DNA of 64,000 nt from Hyposmocoma kahamanoa (taxonomy: Eukaryota; Arthropoda; Insecta; Lepidoptera; Cosmopterigidae), in the NCBI RefSeq assembly GCF_003589595.1, contig NW_020654748.1:7587237-7651236 (forward strand), in the 5' to 3' direction. The position numbers and the translations under genes are program-made. Position 1 is the first letter of the stretch; each line of letters begins with the position of its first letter. This document shows positions 12,901-21,470 of this stretch, one piece after another. A model generated the notes under the pieces. The model made no database searches, was not told the origin of the DNA, and saw only the letters and a program-made list of their open reading frames with translations.

Positions 12901-15900
12901 ATACATTAATTCGCAAAAAGAATAACTTTAATAATGTCTTTTTATTTCGATAAAACGATGGCCTTTATATTGTTAACGAATCGTGACATTAACGTGGGGT
13001 GCACTATAAGTTTCCGGAATTAATAAGAAAAAAATACTATAAATTGTCAGAAATGAACTTATTGTTTCTCGAAATATTCTCCGTTAGCGTTAATGCACTT
13101 TATCATACGAATGAACCAATTTTGAAAACATTTATGTCACTCCTCCGTGTCAATCTCTGAAACATATTTAAAAATCGTTGACCGCGTAACTGGTTCTTAA
13201 TTTTTGGAAATAAATAAAAGTCTCAAGGTGCCAGGTCGGGACTGTACGCGGGATGGCTCATAAGGTCAACGTTGTTCACCTTCAATAATTCATTTGTCTG
13301 TCTGGCCGTGTGAGAACTGGCATTATCGTGGTGCAAGGTGATGCGGCGTTTACGGTTATTTTTACGGAGTTTGTCAATAACTTCCGGCAAACAAATGGTC
13401 GTATACCTATCACTATCCATGGTACAACGATTCTCCAAAGCAACAGTAGCCACGTGTCCAGTTTTATTAAAAAAGAAGCAATCATCCGCTTAGACGCACT
13501 TTGCACACGCGCCACTTTGGTTGGTTTCGGCTCATCTTGAAAGACCCATACGCTCGATTGGTGCTGCTTTGTTTTGGGATCGTAACTATAAACCCGTATT
13601 TCCTCACCTGTTACTATGTCCCACACCAAATTTGACGCCCCTTCGTTGAATCTGGTATGCATGGCATTGCACCAAGTGACGCGATCCGTTTTTTGAGCCT
13701 CAGTCAAATTGTGTGGGATCCACCGAGAGCACAGCTTTTTCACACCTAAATGTTTGTATAGTATTGATTATATTTGACTCATGCCTATGCCTAAAGATGC
13801 TCGAATCTCATGGTATGTCACATGCCTGTCTGTTTTGATTATACGTCGCACCGATACTGTGCGACCATGTTTTTGTTGTTCACAGCAGTGGACGGGCGAC
13901 CATCACGAAATTCGTCACTTAGATTCACACTACCGCGTTTGAATTCTGCAAACATGTTATAAATAGTCGTCTTGCAAGATGCTTCATCGCCAAAAGCAGT
14001 TTGAAGTCGAGTGAACCTCCGCTGAGCTGTTAAATTACGATTACGATACGATAAAGTCGTAGAAAAGCATACTACGAAAATTTTCACGAGTTAAATCATG
14101 GTGATGTAGACAACCAATTTCTAAAATGACGCCACAGTGTAAAAACAAGTGGCAGTCAGATAAAACAAACTGTATTCTACAGCCAAAAAGTTTCATTTTC
14201 CAAACAACAAACCAATTTTAACAAACTAATTCCATGTCGGAATGTAGAAACCACGTTTTTCCTAGCTGAGTACAAAGATTTTTTAAAGAAATATCTCGTC
14301 TGTATTGTCGAAGTAGATGTCTGAGAAAAATCATGTCGATGTAACATATTGTCGGAGTAGCGTGTGTCGAAGTTCAATTTTAGAGTCTTTATGTTTATAA
14401 AAGTCAATGGAGACTCATTTCTACGTTTACTATGAAGATCTCAATCAATATGTATATCTGGTATATACAACATTCAATGGTTCATATGAACGCTGTGATT
14501 ATGAATACAAAAAAAAGAAGAACACAGAAAAACTGGACCCGAGGCTCAGATGGTTAGAGCAATGCTACGGTGCAGCGTGGACGTGGGTTCAAGTACTACC
14601 GGGTCGACGAAAATTTTTCTGTGTGTTGGATCTTGGTATTCATAATTGAATTTATTTCACAAAAAATCTCAATAAATCCTATGAACGTTGTTATCATCTT
14701 TTCTTTGGCGTTTCTGGAAATATATCCATGAGAATATTTTTACTGCTAAACAGCACTGCCTGTTCTGGATTAGAGAGCAGGGAAAACGACTGCGGTAACA
14801 GTAGATGCCCAAGGCTTATAATAAGGATACGTCATTAGATCGATCATGACTGTCGGTTTGAACACAATGAAAAAAATCTTTATTGTTTACACTAAAAAGT
14901 CTTTATATTTTTCCAAATACGCACAAAACTCGATTACAAGTAATGACAATCTAATTTAAACGGAAAAAACGTCAACTGCAGTTGTGACCAACAAACTTGT
15001 GAAATTAAACAAGTAAAGTGTAAGAGGTGGGCAAGCAATAAAACTTGTACATACGTTGGTCTAAGTAATATTAACATTGAATACATACGACTATGTGTAT
15101 ATATTTCAGTGTATTCTCTAGACTAGGGGTCGTATTCTAGAACTCTACTCAATGCTCAAGTCAGGATTTCAGCAGACTTGAGTATGATTTCAAGCACTGG
15201 AAATACGACCCTAATAGTAAGGACTTGAGTATGATTTTCAGTGCTCACTGCAATACTCAAGTCCTGACTTGAGTATTGAGTAGAGTTCTGGAATACGACC
15301 CTTAGACAACTAGGAAAATAAAACTTATTTTGTTAATACCAACACCACTACGAGCAGTGGTGGGATAATCAGATGCTTATTTACCTACATTTCAGTTGCT
15401 CGCTAACATGGAATGTGCTTTTGATAAAAAAAACTAGCGATAGATTGACTTATGGAAAATAAATTTTAAAATGTAATTTGTAAGTTTGTATAACACTTAT
15501 ACGACGACCTCAGTGGTCGAGTGGCTTGCACACCGGTTTTCATGGTGTTGCCATCTTTGAGGTCTCGGTTTATATATATTATCTTGTTTTTTGTACGATC
15601 GTCGTTGTTTCCGAGTTCCATAACACAAGTACTTTAGTTACTTTGGGGTGTGAGCAACATTTGTAATGTTGTCTAATGTTTATTTATATTATTTTTATCA
15701 TATAAGTAGAAAGTGAAAATTATAAAACTTCTGACATGAGGACTTTTTTGCAGTTTTAATATTTTTTTACCGAAACCATTTTACCATCGTTTATGTTTCA
15801 AATTGACTATTCTAGCTGTTCACTGTATTTCTTTTTTTTATTGTACAATAATAAGAAGAAGAAGTGCATTATTTGTACTTATTATACAAAAATTTTAACA

Positions 15901-18900
15901 CGTAACGCTATTCCGGCATTCCGGAATTTATGACAAGAAAGAATATATTTTAAGAATCCGCTTCCACATTTCTACAGAATTTACGGGGAAAAGTGAACTT
16001 TAGGTATAAAAGCATCCGAATATCCGACCACAAACCATGACTTCACAGCCACAGTTGTTGCTAGCGAGCATGTAAAATGTGTGTATGCAAAATATTATGT
16101 ATACCGAATGTTAATAGCGACAACTGCAACTGTAAACTAATGGTAGAAGCACAGAACACGAAATTAATAATAGTGTACTGTAGATTTCGTTTTAAATTGG
16201 ACGTAGTTAAACAAAAAGGATCCAACGCACATCCAGTCACTTTCGAGATAATTGGCAATTTGAAGTTTTGAAAGTGCTTCTCACTCTTGTTTTATTTTCA
16301 AAAACTATAATGTCATGTAACTCCAGAGAAATTTATTTCTTATTATATTATATTATAATATATTATTCATTTGTTGGTTTTTTGCTGATCTAAGAGGTTA
16401 GAATTTAGGAACCGTTTGGTACATATAACTCATGTTTTGATAATTTGTGTTGTTGAAAAATTTTGTGGATTGGATCCTTTTTGCTTAACTACATCCAATA
16501 GTAGTCCTGTGTTACTACACATTGTACAGGCATAAGATTAATTTCGTGATACAATATTATCGCATCGCTTCACCGATCGAAACATCCCGCATTCATTCTA
16601 GCACATGACACATTCTACAAACATTATTGTTTGTTGCACAACTACGGACAGTTATACACGGTGCATAGTAATTGGCCATTATTTTTACGTCATCACATAG
16701 TAGTATTTTAGTAGCAGTAGAGCTCCTTGTGAAAGAGTTCGTCCAAGGATGTACTGCCGTCTTACCTATTTCTACCGCCAAGCAGTAATCCGAACATGAC
16801 TGCGTTCCGGTTTTGAATGGTAAAGGGCGCTGGTGAAACGGCAGGCACGTGGGATAGGTCAACTTGTGCGCGGTGGTAGTGCCTTTAGAGTTTTGCGATT
16901 TTTAAGTTCTGAATGACACTGCAACTGCTATGGACAGGCGTGTCCCTTACCATCAGATGCACGAGTTGTTCGTCCCGTCACTTGGTATCATAAAGTAATA
17001 ATAACAATTTGATTCGAAATTAAGGAAGCGTGTAGCGAATATTACACGATAGTATCACTATTCATTTACCTGGCCATGGAAAAATTGTTTAACGAGCATC
17101 ACTGTCGTAAGTTTATTGTTTCTTGATTTATCTCGTTATCTAGGACGCATGGGTCGACCGGTTTTTTTATTACCTCCGTGCGCCAGCTCGTGGTAGCGTT
17201 GCTGCAATCGTGTCTAAACTTGGCTCAGCCTTGATCTTAAATACATCTATTAGAAATTTGCTTTCTATTTAGTGCGTAATGCTAGTAAATTACACGGCCT
17301 GAGCATAGGTTATGACTATAACATGTTTTATTTGTTTCAGCGTGGCCGTTTTGGACAAAACTGGTGGTAGTTGCAGTGGGGTTCACGGGCGGCGCGGTCT
17401 TTATGTACATACAATGTCGGCAGTATCTGCATCTTTGCAATCGCTGGCGGGCTCATAATAGGTCAGTATAGAAGAGTATGACGTAGATATGCGAAAGTAA
17501 TACTCCACACCTTAGCTTCAGCAGAAGGCTGTAGCGATGAACCATTAACCTGGCAAACAAGAACACGCTGCAGGTGCCTTTTAACTGGACTTATCCCTTT
17601 GTCGATTTCGGAACCCAAACAACAGTTAACAGTCTTTAATGGAATTGTAATGTTATTTCTGGTTTTCCAGAATATTACTAATTCAAAATGCGCCTGAGAA
17701 GGTGCCAATGGGTGGCGGGTCGCCCCCCGTACGTCACAAACGACGCGAGCGCAGTGCGCGTGGACAGGTGAGATTACTATTCCGTTATGTAAACTATAGT
17801 GCGGCTGTTATACAAACTGACATCGGATATGATTTTACGCAAGAGTGCCTAAAAAAATTGATTTTTGCTTAATTTATTGTCTTTATGGCACACAAGAACA
17901 AAATACGGAGACAAACTAAGCATAAGACAAATTGCAACACGCGACCTTATTGTTCGGTAGCCATCTACTTCAGGCAAGTTTGGAGTAACAAGAGATATGT
18001 AACTAAATGTTACGGCCGTTGTGTTATAGAATGTTATTTGTTGTTAAATATTTATTTGATCTGTTACACACTGTTTACAGTTATATAATTTCCATTGGCG
18101 GACACGGATATTTTCTTGGATATTAGTTTATAGACAAAAGAAATGAAACTATTTTCCGGATCTAAATCGCGTATATTTGTTTTTTTGTCATACAAACCAA
18201 CGTTTCGGGCCCTTTAAAAGGCCCCATGGTCACATCGATCAACTGAAAAATACGCAAGTTGATACGAAAAAATACTTTCATCGACTGTATGTTTAATGGT
18301 GATTTGTTGTAAATCTTTAGGTAGTAGCGAATATTGAGCCGCCGCCGCCGCCCGCGGCATTTCACGAAGAGGACGAGAGTGGTGGGTTCGAGACGTACCG
18401 CGGGAACCCCAACCGGCGGCTTTCCGCACTAGCTGACGATCGGCTGCGGCCAGAGCCGCATGAGGACACGAGGCGTTTCTCGGACACGCGGTTAGCCCAG
18501 CCCGTCAGCGTCTCTATTGAGGACACTGCCACTGCGCCTGCACGACCCGAAGCCACTTTTGTCGTAAGATTCAATTTGATTACATTTTCTTTATACGCCG
18601 ACTCATTTTTTGTATGATATCAAGCGACGCGACGAACAAGTCGTGCGTCTGATGGCAAGCGACACGCCTATCTGTGAGGCCACAAATTCCCGACAGTGAT
18701 GCGTTCAGGATGGCGTTCAAGTATCCAACACAAGACATACGTTTGCGTGTAATGTGTCGTAAACCTTGATCGCCCGCTTGCATCGTTCCAATTTTACGGC
18801 CTGACAGTTGCAGTGACGCTTATGTGTAACAGTACAGTGCCACTCAGAGATTAAAATCGCTAAGATCTGAGGGGCATTGCCACTGCATCCTTCAACACCG

Positions 18901-21144
18901 AAACGCAGTAACGCTCACATTTATTGCTTGATGGCAGAAATAGGTAAGGTGGCAGTACTTTCCTGGACGAACTCTTTTACAAAGAGCTCTACTTCCCTTT
19001 TGATGTTTCTAAAAAAAAACTATGATCACATATCAGAGGATCAACTCTCCTTCTGCGTCCGACATCCGTTCGAAACATTTACTGCCAAATGTGTGATACT
19101 CGACCAAAACTACAAGTAAATGTCAAGTATGATACTTTATTCGCCTCATGCGTTTTAATGTAGTAAATACATAATAATAATAAATAACGCACACACTCAA
19201 CATAGCCCCGCACTATGGAAACCCTGTGTCGCGGGTGCCATGGACACACACATAGACAACCACAAATTACAACCAAACTCACGAGAGAAATAAATGTAGG
19301 CCATACAAACATTTCTCCCGACCCGGGAATCGAACCTGGAACCTCTGCGTGGCAGTCCGGCATGGTAACCGGTCGGCGACGGAGGCAGTTGAGTGGTCGA
19401 GTTATACTTATTTGATAGCAATTGTTTCATACAGATTTTGGACTGAGAACGAGAGTACAGGGCCAGACGCCCAAACATCTTTCCCTTTTAGTTCTCCATT
19501 GTCTTTAATAACTTACTTTTACTTAACTTATATTTTCTTGAATTATTTTATTATTAACACTGCCTTATTCCATTATTCTTTGCACTGACGACAACACTCT
19601 AAAATAACATTTTGGTACTAATTGATGAAAAAATCGTGTAGTAATAAGTATTATGGTGACTTCAAAATTGAAGTTGTTTTGTGTTGTCATGTTATCATAT
19701 GTTTTTATCACGTAGCGCTCACGATACACGTACTAGCAGCAATATCTATCGTAGTATTAAAATGTTACACATGTGCGAGACTATAATGTCTAAAGCTGTT
19801 GTTTTCTATAGCGTCGGTGAGGTCATGCGGCGAACATAATTATAGTTAAGGATGACATCACATAAACTTTGCACATATTATGGCGTAGTTTCCATGTGCA
19901 TGATAGCTATTGTTATGTATTACAAATCAAAGCTTTCCTTACATGTCATCAGAGTGACCAAAGTGATTGATCCTACACTTATCGTTATGCGGAATCAACC
20001 AAAGCCATTTGAGGTATACACTCTTAAGAACGTGTCCAAAGTAGTTTATTCCGACGTTTGATACGAGCGTATGTTATTATTGTTATTGATAAAAAAGATC
20101 GAATACAAAGAAAAATTCCTTCGATCTGCCCAATGTTTAAACCCAATACAGAGATCTGATAAAGTCCCTAGAGATTTGCTCGATTTTCTAAAGATCGCCA
20201 AGTGTGATCAAACAAAACGATTCAATTTGTAAGCAACATACAATCGAAATCGTATTTTTTGTCGATAAACTCGTGTGACTCGTTTTGTAGACACTGGTTC
20301 GAGTCCAGTCAGGTCCATGGAATTTTTCATTTTGTTCGATCTTTGTAGCAATAATAATAATAATTTTAAAAATAAACAATGTGTGCGTTATTAAAATTTT
20401 ATTTTTAATTTATTTATTTAGTACAGGCCAAATGACCCATATAATATATACCTTAATTACTAACATACATACAGTATAATAAATTAGTGGAGTAAAACAT
20501 ACTGAAAAAAAGCCGCAGGCCTGTCAAGCATAGACCGTGGTTTTCGAATGTCTCAGTGGGAGTTAATTTGAAATTTACTATGAGCTTTTTCGGTGAAGGA
20601 AAACATTGTGATGATACGTGCACGTCAAAGAAGTGTTCACAATCCTCGGAAAACGTGTGAAGACCTAATGTAGTGGCCTAAGGTCTAACCCTCGCCTGAG
20701 AGGAGACCCGTGCCCAGCAGTGGGGCGTATATACAAAGTAATAATAATAACGCACAGATTCATAGCCCCGCACTAGGGAAACCACACAAACAAGCATAAA
20801 TTACACTCCAACTCACGAGAGCAGTAAATGTAGGTCATACAAATATGTCTCCCGGGAATAGAATCCGGGACCTCTGCCACGAAGGCAGTTAAATGATGAT
20901 TCCTCATATGTTGATGATGAAAACATAATGATACTCAATAAGTAACAACGAGAGTACGTGTTCTCCGCAGGGAGGGGTGTACCATATCAGCGTGGACCCC
21001 CTGGAGGCGGACATCCGGTCTCTGCTCGCTTTGGAGGCTCGTCGCGAGGCGCGCGCGGCTCGGTCGCTGCCGAACCTGCGCGCCAGCCGCGAGAGCCTCC
21101 TCCCACTGCCCCCCGCCGCCGAGGCCGCCCCGCGCGCTTCCTGA
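3876..21144 (+). CDS. MARCH8: MARCH8-type RING-CH membrane E3 ubiquitin ligase, C-terminal part (six exons)
   Basis: Exons are 3876-3997, 7262-7406, 17341-17461, 17671-17767, 18321-18563 and 20971-21144. All have GT-AG borders and compatible phases, giving about 300 residues to a TGA. The first visible exon enters inside the RING-CH domain ([15 protein letters not shown], then CELC), which supplies the last zinc ligands. Next come a membrane segment ([22 protein letters not shown]), a short loop, a second membrane segment ([20 protein letters not shown]) and a long cytoplasmic tail rich in Pro, Arg and acidic residues. The match to vertebrate MARCH1/MARCH8 is strong around [13 protein letters not shown] and [11 protein letters not shown]. 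Family members sit in endosomal and plasma membranes and ubiquitinate membrane proteins. The start codon and first RING-CH half are outside the window. The introns carry many mobile elements. Confidence 0.93.
4168..5815. repeat. Nested foldback repeat block with TCGAC/GTCGAA subrepeats
   Basis: The left arm (about 4168-4275) reads agtgtcatactta, then repeated TTCGAC units such as cggaacactacttcgac. The right arm (about 5665-5815) is the inverted counterpart (gtcgaagtagtgttctgtcg ... aagtatgacact). A third, inverted piece lies at about 4425-4475 and forms a stem with 4240-4290. GATAAATAT-rich pieces occur at about 4499-4545 and 5580-5660. A Penelope-like fragment sits inside. The block looks like a foldback element with subrepeated termini that received later insertions. 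No transposase is visible. Confidence 0.6.
4575..5259 (-). mobile_element. Penelope-like element, 5'-truncated copy with GIY-YIG end
   Basis: On the minus strand, codons from 5259 to the TAA at 4918-4920 encode the GIY-YIG endonuclease part of a Penelope-like element. [10 protein letters not shown] is followed by an intact SYIGHTKRS motif and TRVKEH, ending KNPKQT. The 3' untranslated part runs to the terminal motif at about 4575 (gaaatgaaac...ccggattt on the + strand). It is nearly identical in layout to the copy at 29313-30487. The reverse transcriptase is missing, so this is a dead 5'-truncated insertion. Confidence 0.88.
7262..7406 (+). CDS. MARCH8: MARCH8 exon: first membrane segment
   Basis: The acceptor is tctgtttccag and the donor TCG|gtaacg, entering in phase 0 and leaving one base. 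It encodes [13 protein letters not shown], then the hydrophobic stretch [19 protein letters not shown], then [13 protein letters not shown]. The order basic linker, membrane helix, acidic loop is that of MARCH1/8. An open frame continues past the donor but stops resembling the family there. Confidence 0.93.
8260..8748. mobile_element. hAT-like MITE with 8-bp target duplication (copy 1)
   Basis: Terminal inverted repeats begin CATCGAGTATATAAC and extend about 33 bp (left tagaaatagagacgaaat, right attttgtctctatttctgg). The flanks 8252-8259 and 8749-8756 are both CGTTTATT, a perfect 8-bp duplication of the length typical of hAT elements. The interior (489 bp in all) has no transposase. A second copy with its own 8-bp duplication lies at 55736-56148. 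Confidence 0.85.
10959..11162. mobile_element. Foldback MITE, about 204 bp
   Basis: The left end agagaaccgctaaaaaggtt and the inverted right end aacatttttttagcggtcct frame an interior that continues the palindrome (gataacaatgttcttatga against atgaacattattatcataat). An internal inverted piece repeats ccagaacatttaa. There is no coding capacity. A related fragment (gataacaatgttcttatgaa) recurs at about 12872-12891. Confidence 0.7.
11602..11843. mobile_element. TA-flanked MITE, about 242 bp
   Basis: The left terminus catatcacacgtgacaacta and right terminus tagttgtcatgtgcgatatg are inverted repeats that continue for about 43 bp through the atctcaaaaatggc segment. TA dinucleotides flank both ends, as expected for Tc1/mariner-type (Stowaway-like) non-autonomous elements. 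A second internal palindrome, tttcaaagtgacgg...ctgtcgctttgaaa, sits in the middle. Confidence 0.75.
12504..12732. mobile_element. Foldback MITE, gactgtgaactggcaa family (copy 1)
   Basis: The left end gactgtgaactggcaatcgg and right end ccggttgccagttcacagtc are inverted repeats, followed inward by ccaattttgacaa / ttgtcaaaattg. The centre contains a second palindrome around aaaaatacgtag...ctacgtatttttagtta. A relative lies at about 60795-61060. Confidence 0.7.
12994..14110 (-). pseudogene. mariner-family transposase remnant
   Basis: On the minus strand several frames together carry mariner transposase segments: [21 protein letters not shown] and [18 protein letters not shown] near 13.9-14.0 kb, [20 protein letters not shown] near 13.7 kb, [10 protein letters not shown], and finally [20 protein letters not shown] with [10 protein letters not shown] at 13223-13350. 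Frame changes at about 13.84 kb and 13.46 kb, stops, and loss of the segment after DLAP show it is inactive. The residues expected around the third catalytic Asp are deleted or shifted. The 3' end, ttccggaaacttatagtgca, is probably the terminal repeat. The opposite terminus was not identified with confidence. Confidence 0.88.
14536..14605 (+). other. tRNA-like cloverleaf (SINE head or tRNA pseudogene)
   Basis: GACCCGA at 14536 pairs with CCGGGTC at 14599-14605 (6 of 7). GCTC/GAGC makes a D stem, ATGCT/AGCGT an anticodon stem with a 7-nt loop, and TTCAAGT a T loop with a weak stem. Box A (gctcagatggttagagc) and box B (gggttcaagtac) are present, and a run of five T follows at about 14612. Position 33 is C rather than T, and the T stem has mismatches. 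A functional tRNA is therefore doubtful, and a tRNA-derived SINE head is more likely. Confidence 0.45.
15126..15302. mobile_element. TA-flanked foldback MITE, about 177 bp
   Basis: The left end ggggtcgtattctagaactc and right end gagttctggaatacgaccct are inverted repeats extending about 45 bp with internal actcaagtcagga units. TA flanks both sides. The centre repeats the end motif (gaaatacgaccctaatag), suggesting a nested or rearranged copy. It is non-coding. Confidence 0.75.
15500..15580 (+). repeat. tRNA-derived SINE remnant
   Basis: acgacctcagtggtcgagtg matches the head of the SINEs at 28976 and 36888 (cgacctcggcggcttagcgg). The later gaggtctcggtt corresponds to a damaged box B. Only the head is recognisable. 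Confidence 0.45.
16706..16994 (-). repeat. Unclassified ~300-bp interspersed repeat, copy 1
   Basis: Read on the minus strand it begins tttatgataccaagtgacgg, passes through acaactcgtgcatctgatgg and agttgcagtgtcatt, and ends gagctctactgctactaaaa. It is the only minus-strand copy of six in the window (others at 18606, 28356, 37127, 43750 and 53154). There is no coding frame and no clear tRNA box, so its class is unknown. Confidence 0.7.
17341..17461 (+). CDS. MARCH8: MARCH8 exon: second membrane segment
   Basis: The acceptor is tttgtttcag and the donor AG|gtcagt. It encodes [20 protein letters not shown] then [20 protein letters not shown], nearly the vertebrate MARCH8 second transmembrane segment and its juxtamembrane cytoplasmic helix. 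This is the best-conserved exon in the visible part of the gene. Confidence 0.95.
17671..17767 (+). CDS. MARCH8: MARCH8 exon: start of cytoplasmic tail
   Basis: The acceptor is ggttttccag and the donor CAG|gtgaga. It encodes [17 protein letters not shown] followed by a basic stretch ([12 protein letters not shown]). [10 protein letters not shown] corresponds to the vertebrate VIYVQNCPE segment just after the second membrane helix. The downstream tail is lineage-specific. Confidence 0.92.
18140..18237 (-). repeat. Solo Penelope-like terminal repeat
   Basis: On the minus strand it reads gtgaccatggggccttttaa, then ggcccgaaacgttgg and caaatatacgcgatttagat to gtttcatttc. This is the same terminal sequence that closes the Penelope copies at 4575 and 30487. 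No coding part is attached. It sits 84 bp upstream of a MARCH8 exon. Confidence 0.8.
18321..18563 (+). CDS. MARCH8: MARCH8 exon: acidic/proline-rich tail
   Basis: The acceptor is aaatctttag and the donor GTC|gtaaga, exactly 81 codons in phase 0. It begins [20 protein letters not shown], continues with [20 protein letters not shown], and ends EATFV. It has no recognised domain. Composition suggests a disordered cytoplasmic tail. The exon is GC-rich compared with the surrounding introns. Confidence 0.85.
18606..18995 (+). repeat. Unclassified ~300-bp repeat, copy 2 (interrupted)
   Basis: It starts tatgatatcaagcgacgcga and contains gaacaagtcgtgcgtctgat. It is then broken by about 140 bp of unrelated sequence before resuming with cagtgccactcagag and ending gagctctacttcc. 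It lies just after the MARCH8 exon donor. Confidence 0.65.
19170..19395 (-). repeat. tRNA-derived SINE, family A (copy 1)
   Basis: On the minus strand it reads gcctccgtcgccgaccggtt, then a clear box B aggttcgattccc at about 19325-19340, a body with gtgagtttggttgtaatttg, and a TTATTATTATT tail at about 19170-19186. Relatives lie at 20740-20895 and 61115-61292. Confidence 0.75.
20085..20372. repeat. Repeat with inverted CAAAGATCGAAC-type ends and a tRNA-like core
   Basis: The left end attgataaaaaagatcgaat and right end gttcgatctttgtagcaata are inverted. The interior has a box-B-like ctggttcgagtccagtc at about 20293-20309. It resembles the unit at 31005-31158 and the left part of the one at 62490. 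It was probably mobilised as a short foldback or tRNA-derived element. Confidence 0.5.
20480..20745 (+). repeat. Composite SINE with RTE-like tail (copy 1)
   Basis: It contains tgagctttttcggtgaagga, then acaatcctcggaaaacgtgt, and ends with ggagacccgtgcccagcagt. These three blocks occur in inverted order in the minus-strand copy at 63245-63556, which also has the tRNA head. This copy lacks or has degraded its head. Confidence 0.65.
20740..20895 (-). repeat. tRNA-derived SINE, family A (copy 2)
   Basis: It has the same order as the copy at 19170-19395: ccccgcactagggaaacc, cactccaactcacgagagc and tctcccgggaatagaatccg on the + strand. It abuts the composite SINE on its left and ends about 75 bp before the last MARCH8 exon. 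Confidence 0.65.
20971..21144 (+). CDS. MARCH8: MARCH8 last coding exon
   Basis: The acceptor is ttctccgcag. It encodes [20 protein letters not shown], an Arg/Ala/Leu-rich helix-like stretch ending ARSLPNL, then [20 protein letters not shown] and TGA at 21142-21144. It is very GC-rich against an AT-rich background, so long spurious frames exist on the other strand and in other frames. The [14 protein letters not shown] segment may be a conserved tail motif in insect orthologues, but I cannot test that here. Confidence 0.85.
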   Translation, partial: GGVYHISVDPLEADIRSLLALEARREARAARSLPNLRASRESLLPLPPAAEAAPRAS

Positions 21145-21470
21145 GACCCGCCCCCGCCCCCCACGCTAGCGCCGCGCCTGCTGCTCTACCCCGACGACAC
21201 CGTCTATTAGCGATGGCCCCCCGCCCTCGTCCGGCCTTCATCCCCTCGAAGCGATCTGGAGATGTCCACTGTCTTTTGATTGTCTAGTCTAAACGTCGTC
21301 GATGCGAAGTTAGTTTGCAAATTTTACCGTTTAGAGCGTCGCATAGACGCAGCGGCATTATAAAAAAAAAAAAAAACTAAACCGAAAATAAAACTGGCCA
21401 TATAATTGGACTACTGGACATCCTTCATGTCGTTTCTTTGTGATGCAGTTGAATAAATAAATAAAAAACT
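21145..21470 (+). other. MARCH8: MARCH8 3' UTR with polyadenylation signals
   Basis: It follows the TGA. AATAAA hexamers occur at 21386-21391 and 21452-21457. The long A run at 21362-21376 is genomic. Cleavage is probably shortly after one of the two signals. Confidence 0.65.

Larger units (their letters stand above)
7407..17340. other. Large MARCH8 intron filled with small mobile elements
   Basis: This intron of about 9.9 kb has no host coding exon that I could support. It holds an 8-bp-TSD MITE, three foldback MITEs at 10.9-12.8 kb, a broken mariner, a tRNA-like unit, a TA-type MITE, a SINE remnant and one copy of the 300-bp repeat, all listed separately. Between 8940 and 9480 it is unusually G-rich and looks internally repetitive. 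Confidence 0.7.

Noticed and set aside
13310..13540. Plus-strand 76-codon frame
   Set aside because: It is antisense to the mariner transposase remnant.
20958..21287. Long open frames on both strands over the last MARCH8 exon
   Set aside because: They are by-products of high GC content. The spliced frame 20971-21144 continues the MARCH8 phase and ends at a stop followed by polyadenylation signals.
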